Assembly (NCBI GenBank): GCA_910586955.1 | Contig: CAJUMM010000079.1 | Coordinates: 1 to 11,729 of the forward strand | Source of the DNA: an uncultured Lachnospiraceae bacterium | Lineage (GTDB): Bacteria; Bacillota; Clostridia; Lachnospirales; Lachnospiraceae | Direction of reading: 5' to 3' | DNA: 11,729 nucleotides | Shown here: positions 6,416 through 11,729 of the stretch, piece by piece | Numbering within the stretch: position 1 is the first letter of the stretch | Layout: each line of letters begins with the position of its first letter | Notes under the pieces: model-generated | The model's input: the letters and a program-made list of their open reading frames with translations, nothing else | What the model was told of the DNA's origin: nothing | The model's database searches: none | Made by a program: the position numbers and the translations under genes

Positions 6416-7596
6416 TGAACTATCACGTTTTGACCCTGTTCCCGGAAATGATTGAGCAGGGACTCCATACAAGTATCCTGGGGAGGGCACTGGAGAAAGG
6501 CGTTCTCACCCTGGATACAGTTAATATCCGGGATTATGCGGACAATAAGCACCACAAGGTGGACGATTACCCCTATGGCGGAGGTGCGGGAATGGTGATG
6601 CAGGCGGAGCCTGTATACCGGGCCTGGGAAGCCCTGCAGGAGCGGATCAAAGACCGGACCGGCCGGAAGGCCCGGGTGATCTATGTCACACCCCAGGGGG
6701 CGGTTTTTTCCCAGAAAATGGCCGGGGAGATGGCCAGGGAGGAAGATTTGGTCTTTCTCTGCGGCCACTATGAGGGCATTGACGAGCGGGTGCTGGAGGA
6801 AACGGTGACGGATTACGTGTCCATTGGGGATTATGTGCTCACCGGCGGGGAGCTGGCGGCCATGGTGATGATGGATGCCGTATCCCGGCTGGTTCCCGGC
6901 GTCCTGAGCAATGAGGAGTCCGCCCAGTTTGAGAGCTTTGAGGGAGGGCTTCTGGAGTATCCCCAGTACAGCCGTCCGGAAGAGTGGCGGGGAAGGCAGG
7001 TCCCCCCGGTGCTTCTCTCCGGGGATCACAGCCGGGTAGAGGCGTGGCGAAGGGAGCAGTCCCTTTTGCGCACCCGGCAGCGGAGGCCGGATCTTTACGA
7101 GGCCTATGAGAAGGACCGAAGGGAAGGGGAAAAGCTTTGTCCAGCCGGGAAAAGAAAGATTAAGGCCCTGGTATTTGAACTTGCTGCCTGTGTGGATTTG
7201 GACAGCGGAGAAAAAGGGCTTTTTGTAATGCCCTGCTTGGAAGAAATCTTAAGCCTTGCAGGGGAGCTGGGCTTCCGGCGCTGTCTGGCGGGCGGTTCTT
7301 CGGCAGAGGAGACGGAAGGAATTTTGCGTTTTCTGGGAGAGGGAGCTTCCTTTGAGCGGGTGTTTGGGGGAAATATTTCGGAGAATCCCTATATGGAATT
7401 TCTAAAAGAGGAACAGCTGCCGGGAAAAAAGGTGCTGGCTTTTGTGTCTTCCGCGGAGGGATTTCAGAAAGCCCGGGAGGCGGGAATGCGCATAGTTTGG
7501 ATTTCCCGGAAGGGAGCCTCTGGGGATAAGCCGGAGGCTTGCTTCCGGCAGATTTCGGATTTTCTGGAGGGCATGGCATTGCTGCGGAGCATGTAG
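6415..7596 (+). CDS. trmD: tRNA (guanine37-N1)-methyltransferase TrmD fused to a HAD-like domain
   Basis: The first roughly 235 residues form a complete SPOUT methyltransferase that makes m1G37 in tRNAs with G36, preventing +1 frameshifting. Visible motifs are YGGGAGMVM (54-62), the trefoil-knot SAM site with LCGHYEGIDERV (115-126) and SIGDYVLTGGELAAM (136-150), the linker LLEYPQYSRPEEWRG, and LLSGDHSRVEAWRREQSLLRTRQRRPDL (200-227). The usual family length is about 240-250; this protein has 393 residues. Residues about 249-390 read like a degenerate HAD phosphatase. KALVFELAACVD (250-261) aligns with the FDLDGTLVD motif but has Glu255 and Ala257 in place of the two catalytic Asp. The motif IV region is VLAFVSSAEGF (340-350) without the acidic pair, and the motif III lysine position appears to be Asn324. 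The AREAGMRIVWIS segment (353-364) fits the usual HAD tail. The cap domain seems absent. The methyltransferase call is firm; the HAD relationship is my reading of motif spacing. Confidence 0.95.
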   Translation: MNYHVLTLFPEMIEQGLHTSILGRALEKGVLTLDTVNIRDYADNKHHKVDDYPYGGGAGMVMQAEPVYRAWEALQERIKDRTGRKARVIYVTPQGAVFSQKMAGEMAREEDLVFLCGHYEGIDERVLEETVTDYVSIGDYVLTGGELAAMVMMDAVSRLVPGVLSNEESAQFESFEGGLLEYPQYSRPEEWRGRQVPPVLLSGDHSRVEAWRREQSLLRTRQRRPDLYEAYEKDRREGEKLCPAGKRKIKALVFELAACVDLDSGEKGLFVMPCLEEILSLAGELGFRRCLAGGSSAEETEGILRFLGEGASFERVFGGNISENPYMEFLKEEQLPGKKVLAFVSSAEGFQKAREAGMRIVWISRKGASGDKPEACFRQISDFLEGMALLRSM

Positions 7597-7616
7597 TCCG
7601 GGAGAAAAAATACTGC

Positions 7617-7645
7617 TTGCATTTTAAATAGCCCTATGGTAAAAT
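7617..7645 (+). promoter_or_regulatory. Promoter of rplS with extended -10
   Basis: TTGCAT (7617-7622), a 17-base spacer and TAAAAT (7640-7645) preceded by TG (7637-7638) make a strong extended -10 promoter. It lies just after the trmD stop and gives rplS its own transcript with a leader of about 155 bases. Confidence 0.8.
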
Positions 7646-7651
7646 AATATG

Positions 7652-7797
7652 CGTTGTGATAGAAGGAGATGGTCCGCTGCTGCAGCAGGCAGGGAGAGGC
7701 ACCTGGGGTGCCAAGAGAGCAGGAACGCGCCGGCCTCCGGCGGGGCTTTCAAAGTCTTCCGGGCCTTGCGGTAAGAACATCCGGGATAAAAGGAGGA
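7652..7797 (+). promoter_or_regulatory. Structured 5' leader of rplS (L19-leader type)
   Basis: The 211-base gap between trmD and rplS holds the promoter and then a run of hairpins: GGCACC/GGTGCC (7698-7703/7707-7712), CGCCGG/CCGGCG (7728-7733/7737-7742) and TTCCGG/CCGGGA (7757-7762/7781-7786). The last encloses CTTGCGGTAAGAACAT and sits just before the ribosome binding site GGAGG (7792-7796). Position and form match the autoregulatory L19 leader known upstream of rplS in Firmicutes, where L19 is thought to bind its own mRNA. Assignment to that family is from memory of its features, not from a covariance search. Confidence 0.65.
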
Positions 7798-7807
7798 GAC
7801 AACGAAC

Positions 7808-8155
7808 ATGAATGAGATTATTAAGAGCATTGAGGATGCCCAGCTGAAGGCAGAAGTACCCCAGTTCCGGGTAGGAGATACCGTAAAGGTATACGGAAAA
7901 ATCAAAGAGGGGAACCGGGAGAGAATCCAGGTTTTTGAGGGAGTTGTGCTGAAAAGACAGGGCGGCGGAGCCAGAGAGACCTTTACGGTGCGGAAGAACT
8001 CCAACGGCGTAGGCGTAGAGAAGACATGGCCCCTGCATTCTCCCAATGTGGAAAAAGTAGAAGTGGTGCGCAGAGGTAAAGTCCGCCGTGCGAAACTGAC
8101 CTACTTGAGAGGCCGTGTGGGTAAGCGTGCGAAGGTAAAAGAATTAGTGAAATAA
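7808..8155 (+). CDS. rplS: 50S ribosomal protein L19
   Basis: A 115-residue large-subunit protein located near the 30S-50S interface. It shows FRVGDTVKVYGKIKEGNRERIQVFEGVVLKR, the conserved TFTVRKNSNGVGVEKTWPLHSP block and the basic C-terminus RRAKLTYLRGRVGKRAKVKE. Tryptophan occupies the position usually held by phenylalanine in EKTFPLHSP. It has its own promoter and leader upstream and its own terminator downstream, so its dosage can be set independently of trmD. Confidence 0.98.
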   Translation: MNEIIKSIEDAQLKAEVPQFRVGDTVKVYGKIKEGNRERIQVFEGVVLKRQGGGARETFTVRKNSNGVGVEKTWPLHSPNVEKVEVVRRGKVRRAKLTYLRGRVGKRAKVKELVK

Positions 8156-8184
8156 GGAAACCTGACAAAACTATCGGGTGGAGG

Positions 8185-8209
8185 GGGAGAATGAAAATTC
8201 TCCCTTTTT
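8185..8209 (+). terminator. Intrinsic terminator of rplS
   Basis: GGGAGAAT (8185-8192) pairs perfectly with ATTCTCCC (8197-8204) around a GAAA tetraloop, followed by TTTTT (8205-8209). An in-frame ATG (8191) that could extend lepB lies within this hairpin and is therefore an unlikely start. Confidence 0.85.
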
Positions 8210-8238
8210 GTTACCTTGGGGAAATTTGGAGAGAGACA

Positions 8239-8811
8239 ATGAGCGGTTTAAGTTTTCGGCGGCGGAAAAAGAGGATCAATATGGCGGCGCTCCAGGGAGC
8301 GTTTATCTGGATTGGGGAAGTGGTGCTTGCCTTCGGACTGGCCTGCATTCTGGTCTATTTTTTCGGCCTGGCTTTAAGCAATGTGGGCCAGTCTATGGAG
8401 CCGGGAATTTACAGCGGCGACAAGGTGCTGGTGAACCGGCTGGCCTACCGGGTGAAGGCTCCGGGATACGGGGATCTGATTGTCTTTAAACCCCACGGAA
8501 ATGAAAATGCCCACTATCATATTAAGCGGGTGGTAGGACGCCCCGGGGATACGGTGACCATAGAGAGCGGCCGGGTGTTTATCAACGGGGAGCTTCTGGA
8601 GGAAAAAGTCCTCACGGAAAAGATGGAAGAAGCCGGCGTGGCAGAGGGTGGCATCACCCTGGGGACAGACGAGTTTTTCGTCCTGGGAGACAACCGCAAT
8701 AACAGCGAGGACAGCCGGAGCGCCGATATCGGAAACGTGCGGCGGGAGGATATTCTGGGAGAGGCCTGGTTCCTCATTTCCCCCAGGGAACGGTTCGGCT
8801 GGCTGCAGTAA
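8239..8811 (+). CDS. lepB: Type I signal peptidase (first copy)
   Basis: A membrane-anchored serine-lysine protease of 190 residues that removes signal peptides from exported proteins at the outer face of the membrane. A basic N-terminus (RRRKKR, 7-12) precedes one transmembrane helix (about 22-46). The nucleophile Ser52 lies in GQSMEPG, the general base Lys96 in YHIKRVVGRPGD, and the conserved GDNRNNSEDSR occupies 150-160. The start at ATG 8239 is chosen for GGAGAGAG (8228-8235) just upstream. A longer reading from ATG 8191 would begin inside the rplS terminator. There is no clear promoter of its own, so expression probably comes from terminator read-through or a weak unseen promoter. Confidence 0.93.
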   Translation: MSGLSFRRRKKRINMAALQGAFIWIGEVVLAFGLACILVYFFGLALSNVGQSMEPGIYSGDKVLVNRLAYRVKAPGYGDLIVFKPHGNENAHYHIKRVVGRPGDTVTIESGRVFINGELLEEKVLTEKMEEAGVAEGGITLGTDEFFVLGDNRNNSEDSRSADIGNVRREDILGEAWFLISPRERFGWLQ

Positions 8812-8831
8812 AACAGCAGGAGAGACAGGTT

Positions 8832-9674
8832 ATGAATATACAATGGTATCCGGGCCATATGACCAAGGCCAAGCGGATGATGCAGGAAAATATAAAACTG
8901 GTGGATCTGGTGATGGAGCTTGTGGATGCCCGTATCCCCATGAGCAGCCGCAACCCGGATATCGATGAGCTGGGAAAGAACAAGGCCCGCATTCTGCTGC
9001 TGAACAAGTGGGATCTAGCAGATGAGAAAAAGACGGAAGACTGGAGCCGGTATTTCCAGGACCAGGGTTTTCATGTGGTAAAGATCAATTCCAGAACCGG
9101 GGCCGGGGTGAAGGCCATATCCGGCGTGGTCCAGGAGGCCTGCAGGGAGAAGATCCAGCGGGACCGGAAGCGGGGAATCTTAAACCGTCCGGTGCGGGCC
9201 ATGGTAGCAGGGATTCCCAATGTGGGAAAGTCTACCTTTATCAACAGCTTTGCAGGGCGTGCCTGTGCAAAGACGGGGAATAAGCCCGGCGTCACCAAAG
9301 GCGCCCAGTGGGTCCGCCTGAATAAACAGGTGGAGCTTCTGGACACGCCGGGGATTCTCTGGCCCAAATTTGAGGATCCGAAGGTGGGGCTGCGGCTGGC
9401 CTTGGTCGGCTCCGTGAAAGACGAGATTCTCAACGGGGAGGACTTGGCCTTGGAGCTTCTGGGCTTTTTGAAAAAGGAATACCCGGGGGTGATTCCGGAG
9501 CGCTACAAAGTGGATGAGTCTTTGGAGGAACCGGAAATTTTGTACGGAATTGCCGGAAAGCGGGGCTGCCTCTTAAAGGGAAACCAGCCGGATCCCGGGA
9601 AGGCGGCGGCTATTCTCCTGGAAGAGTTCCGTAGCGGGAAGCTGGGAAGAATGACACTTGAAATTCCCGGGTGA
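8832..9674 (+). CDS. rbgA: Ribosome biogenesis GTPase RbgA (YlqF)
   Basis: A circularly permuted GTPase of 280 residues needed for late 50S assembly. The G motifs appear in the permuted order: G4 NKWD (58-61), then G1 GIPNVGKST (127-135), the switch region KPGVTKG (151-157) and G3 DTPG (171-174). The N-terminal NIQWYPGHMTKAKR is diagnostic of the RbgA/MTG1 family. The C-terminal domain binds rRNA. The gene lies 20 bases after the first lepB and before the second, a common Clostridia order, and is likely co-transcribed with both. Confidence 0.96.
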   Translation: MNIQWYPGHMTKAKRMMQENIKLVDLVMELVDARIPMSSRNPDIDELGKNKARILLLNKWDLADEKKTEDWSRYFQDQGFHVVKINSRTGAGVKAISGVVQEACREKIQRDRKRGILNRPVRAMVAGIPNVGKSTFINSFAGRACAKTGNKPGVTKGAQWVRLNKQVELLDTPGILWPKFEDPKVGLRLALVGSVKDEILNGEDLALELLGFLKKEYPGVIPERYKVDESLEEPEILYGIAGKRGCLLKGNQPDPGKAAAILLEEFRSGKLGRMTLEIPG

Positions 9675-9715
9675 GAGGGTTAAGATAGAGAGAAAGAAAC
9701 ATGCGAGGAGCAGGT

Positions 9716-10324
9716 ATGGGCAGAAAAGGAAAGAAAGAGCCGGAGGCTTTGGAAGACGATTTTCTGGAAGGCTTGGAAGAGGAGAAGCCCAGAAGCCCCC
9801 TGAGGGAGGCCTTAGGGATGGTGGTTTATATCGGGATTGTCCTGGGCGTGACCTTCCTGATTATCACCTATGTGGGACAGAGAACCCATGTGAGCGGGGA
9901 TTCCATGAAAAATACCCTGAATGACGGGGATCACCTGATTGTAGATAAGATTACTTACCGGATGCGGGAGCCGGTCCGCTATGACATTATTGTGTTTCCC
10001 TACCGGTATAAGGACAATACCTTCTATATTAAACGTATCATCGGCCTTCCCGGGGAGACAGTACAGATTGCCGGCGGGGAGATCTATATTGACGGGGAGG
10101 TTTTAATAGAGTCCTACGGCCGGGAGGTCATCCGGGATCCGGGCATAGCCGAGAGCCCCATAGAGCTTGGGGAAGACGAGTATTTCGTCCTGGGGGACAA
10201 CCGCAACGAGAGCTCGGACAGCCGGGATCCAAGTGTAGGTGTGATACACAGGGATGAGATTGTAGGCCGGGCATGGCTTCGCATCTGGCCTTTGAATAAA
10301 TTCGGCATTCTCAAGCACCAGTAA
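9716..10324 (+). CDS. lepB: Type I signal peptidase (second copy)
   Basis: A second membrane-bound signal peptidase, 202 residues, clearly a paralogue but divergent from the first. A charged, acidic cytoplasmic N-terminus (residues 8-30) precedes a transmembrane helix at about 34-54. Ser63 in SGDSMKNTL is the nucleophile and Lys106 in FYIKRIIGLPGE the base; the spacing of 43 residues nearly equals that of the first copy. GDNRNESSDSR is at 160-170. I choose ATG 9716 because AGGAG (9706-9710) is 5 bases upstream. ATG 9701, five codons earlier, has only a weak purine-rich stretch before it but is possible. Two copies suggest divided substrate preference. Confidence 0.94.
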   Translation: MGRKGKKEPEALEDDFLEGLEEEKPRSPLREALGMVVYIGIVLGVTFLIITYVGQRTHVSGDSMKNTLNDGDHLIVDKITYRMREPVRYDIIVFPYRYKDNTFYIKRIIGLPGETVQIAGGEIYIDGEVLIESYGREVIRDPGIAESPIELGEDEYFVLGDNRNESSDSRDPSVGVIHRDEIVGRAWLRIWPLNKFGILKHQ

Positions 10325-10350
10325 AGACTGCCGGGAAACGGGGAAGAACA

Positions 10351-11028
10351 GTGACGAAAGCCCAGATCCTGAAGGAACAGCGGGAAGAGAGAAAGAAACA
10401 GAAGCTTAAGGCAGAGCGGGAGCGCCTGGAGATTATGAGAGAATACGAGCGTCTCTACGGGGACCGGGGACTGCTCTGCGGCATTGACGAGGTGGGCCGG
10501 GGACCCTTAGCGGGCCCTGTGGTGGCCGGAGCGGTGATTCTGCCGGAGGACTGCGAGATCCTCTATCTGAATGATTCTAAGAAATTGACGGAAAAGCGCC
10601 GGGAGCTGCTTTACGACGAGATTATGGAGAAGGCCAAAGCCACGGGAATCGGCGTGGTGGGGCCTGAGCGGATCGATGAGATCAACATCCTTCAGGCCAC
10701 CTACGAGGCCATGCGGATGGCCATCGGGCAGCTGAAAATAGAGCCGGATCTGCTGCTGAACGATGCGGTGACCATTCCCCTGGTGGAGATTCCCCAGGTC
10801 CCTATCGTAAAAGGGGACGCCAAAAGCGTATCCATTGCGGCGGCCAGCGTTATTGCCAAAGTGACCAGGGACCGGATGATGGCGGAGTATGATAAGCTAT
10901 TTCCCGGGTACGGCTTTGCCTCCAACAAGGGGTATGGCTCGGCGGCGCATATTGCCGCATTGAGGGAGATGGGGCCCTGCGCTATTCACAGGAGGAGCTT
11001 TATCCGCAATTTTACGGCGGAGACGTGA
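10351..11028 (+). CDS. rnhB: Ribonuclease HII
   Basis: Removes ribonucleotides and RNA primers from RNA-DNA hybrids. The 225-residue protein has a basic, helical N-terminal extension of about 40 residues, as in other Gram-positive RNases HII. The catalytic acidic residues appear intact: Asp46 and Glu47 in GIDEVGRGPLAGPVVAG, Asp138 in LLLNDAV and Asp156 in VKGDAKS. The 18-residue gap between the last two matches the family. SIAAASVIAKVTRD (161-174) follows. Translation starts at GTG with a modest GGGGAAG site. It is the last gene of the series before a strong terminator. Confidence 0.97.
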   Translation: MTKAQILKEQREERKKQKLKAERERLEIMREYERLYGDRGLLCGIDEVGRGPLAGPVVAGAVILPEDCEILYLNDSKKLTEKRRELLYDEIMEKAKATGIGVVGPERIDEINILQATYEAMRMAIGQLKIEPDLLLNDAVTIPLVEIPQVPIVKGDAKSVSIAAASVIAKVTRDRMMAEYDKLFPGYGFASNKGYGSAAHIAALREMGPCAIHRRSFIRNFTAET

Positions 11029-11072
11029 GCGCCTGCTATATAAAATTCATATTATTTTTGCCGAAAGGAAAG

Positions 11073-11111
11073 AAAAGCTGTTTGCATAGGTGGTATGCGG
11101 ACAGCTTTTTT
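11073..11111. terminator. Convergent, probably bidirectional terminator
   Basis: Arms 11073-11088 and 11094-11109 pair over 16 positions with two G-T pairs around a 5-base loop, with a T run to 11111. The outer A4/T4 pairs give a T tail on the minus strand as well. It serves rnhB from the left and the regulator gene from the right. Confidence 0.85.
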
Positions 11112-11140
11112 GTTTTGGGATCAATTTTTGAAGATTTCTT

Positions 11141-11344
11141 TTAAACAGGCTTTACATATTCCAGAATATCAGAAACAGGGCAGTCCAGAATAAAGCAAAG
11201 CGTATCCAGGGTTTTGGTGGTGATGGCTTCACCTTTTTTCATGCGGTAGAGGGTATTGGCGGACATGCCGTGCTTAAAAATTAATTCATATTCGGTGATG
11301 CCTTTTTGAAACAAGGTGTTGTAAAAGGGCTTATAAGATATCAA
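11141..11344 (-). CDS. Small XRE/Cro-family transcriptional regulator
   Basis: A 67-residue protein that is almost entirely a Cro/CI-type helix-turn-helix domain. ITEYELIFKHGMSANTLYRMKKGE (16-39) holds the two DNA-binding helices, and ITTKTLDTLCFILDCPVSDILEYV completes the five-helix fold. There is no effector domain. The start codon is TTG, supported by an AGAGAGG site about 8 bases upstream on the minus strand. It is convergent with rnhB and divergent from the lipoprotein gene. A near-perfect palindrome in the shared intergenic region is the obvious candidate operator, so it probably represses the lipoprotein gene and possibly itself. Confidence 0.85.
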   Translation of the reverse strand: MISYKPFYNTLFQKGITEYELIFKHGMSANTLYRMKKGEAITTKTLDTLCFILDCPVSDILEYVKPV

Positions 11345-11389
11345 GCAGGAAACCTCTCTTTCCCTATTAACATTATCATATTTAATCTA

Positions 11390-11418
11390 TTGACTATACT
11401 TAATATATTGAGTATAAT
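11390..11418 (+). promoter_or_regulatory. Promoter of the lipoprotein gene
   Basis: TTGACT (11390-11395) and TATAAT (11413-11418) are separated by 17 bases, close to the sigma-A consensus. About 40 bases of leader would precede the lipoprotein start. Confidence 0.8.
11395..11416. promoter_or_regulatory. 22-bp palindrome, candidate XRE operator
   Basis: Ten of eleven base pairs are symmetric about 11405/11406. The half-sites are TATACTTAATA and TATTGAGTATA, and only the T11401/G11410 pair breaks symmetry. It spans from the last base of the -35 box into the -10 box of the plus-strand promoter, so a bound protein would block RNA polymerase. A weak minus-strand -35 (TTAAGT) for the regulator gene also falls inside it. 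Confidence 0.7.
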
Positions 11419-11465
11419 GAGAAAAGTGGCGGGACCTGGAAATCCATAGAACAGGAAGGGAAGAG

Positions 11466-11729
11466 ATGGTCTGCGAAAAGGGGATGAGGAATATGAGGAA
11501 AAGGAAGGCGGCTGTGTTGGCGCTGCTTTTGTGCGCGGCTGTCATGGCGGGCTGTGGGAAAAAGCCGGTGAAATCAATCGGGGAGCTTGTGGAATCCGGT
11601 GCGCCGGAGAAGCCGCCGGAGGAGGAAAACGCCGCAAAGGAGAAGGAAGAACCAGAGCTGCCAAGGGAAGAGGAGGCAGAGCCGCCCTATGTGGAGGATG
11701 TGAATGTATATGGGAGCAGTATAGGCAAT
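11466..11729 (+). CDS. Lipoprotein of unknown function, 5' part only
   Basis: Open to the window edge, with 88 codons visible. A basic n-region (RKRK) precedes the hydrophobic AAVLALLLCAAVMAGC. The cysteine of VMAGC is a plausible lipobox (Met at -3 is less usual than Leu or Val), so the mature protein should be tethered to the outside of the membrane. After the cysteine come KK and then a low-complexity Glu/Pro/Lys linker (about 50-78), usual for a spacer before a folded extracellular domain. Three starts are possible: ATG 11466 (AGGAAGGG 5 bases upstream), 11484 and 11493. The latter two give a more standard signal peptide. The function cannot be told from this fragment. Confidence 0.75.
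   Translation, partial: MVCEKGMRNMRKRKAAVLALLLCAAVMAGCGKKPVKSIGELVESGAPEKPPEEENAAKEKEEPELPREEEAEPPYVEDVNVYGSSIGN

Noticed and set aside
7669..7814. Possible small upstream reading frame in the rplS leader ending over the rplS start codon
   Set aside because: The GGAG lies directly against its ATG with no spacing, the translation is Arg/Gly-rich without motif, and the DNA is explained by leader hairpins.
8191..8238. Sixteen-codon N-terminal extension of the first lepB
   Set aside because: The upstream ATG lies in the rplS terminator hairpin, whereas ATG 8239 has a well-spaced ribosome binding site and gives a normal signal-peptidase N-terminus.
9658..9924. Plus-strand reading frame of 88 codons overlapping the end of rbgA and the second lepB
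   Set aside because: It is a frame-shifted shadow of the second lepB, which shows all signal-peptidase motifs in its own frame.

Overview
The window looks like a chromosomal segment of a moderately GC-rich member of the Clostridia, most likely family Lachnospiraceae. This rests on the gene order ylxM-ffh-rpsP-khpA-rimM-trmD-rplS-lepB-rbgA-lepB-rnhB, strong GGAGG-type ribosome binding sites, Firmicutes-type promoters, and an AAA-ATPase/PD-(D/E)XK gene of a kind common in that family. The assignment is an inference from gene content; no 16S or other marker is present.

Left end (1-792): a strong intrinsic terminator with a 17-T tail closes an upstream gene outside the window. It is followed by about 700 bases without a credible gene. 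That stretch is a dense nest of inverted repeats: a perfect 30-bp inverted repeat (109-138/261-290), a perfect 23-bp inverted repeat (514-536/655-677), a smaller related hairpin between them, and an outer pair (73-110 and 684-726) that brackets the cluster. The two large hairpins share an exactly conserved asymmetric core in opposite orientation, while their arms differ in sequence yet stay complementary. I recognise no named family.

Centre-left (793-3594): a thioredoxin reductase (trxB), then a separately promoted AAA-ATPase with a C-terminal PD-(D/E)XK nuclease-like domain. The latter ends in a long hairpin whose right arm contains the -35 box of the next operon.

Core operon (3576-11111): a consensus promoter (TTGACA-N18-TATAAT) drives ylxM and ffh (signal recognition particle), rpsP (ribosomal protein S16), khpA (KH-domain RNA-binding protein), rimM (30S maturation) and trmD (tRNA m1G37 methyltransferase). 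Here trmD carries an unexpected C-terminal domain of about 145 residues that resembles a HAD phosphatase stripped of its catalytic residues. A second promoter and a structured L19-type leader precede rplS, which has its own terminator. Then come two type I signal peptidases flanking the 50S-assembly GTPase rbgA, and RNase HII (rnhB). The theme is translation, ribosome assembly and protein export: SRP delivers nascent secretory proteins, signal peptidases mature them, and RimM, RbgA, TrmD and the ribosomal proteins build and tune the ribosome.

Right end (11029-11729): a probable bidirectional terminator separates rnhB from a convergent small XRE-family regulator on the minus strand. The regulator is divergent from a lipoprotein gene that runs off the window. 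Between them lies a near-perfect 22-bp palindrome between and overlapping the -35 and -10 boxes of the lipoprotein promoter, a likely operator.
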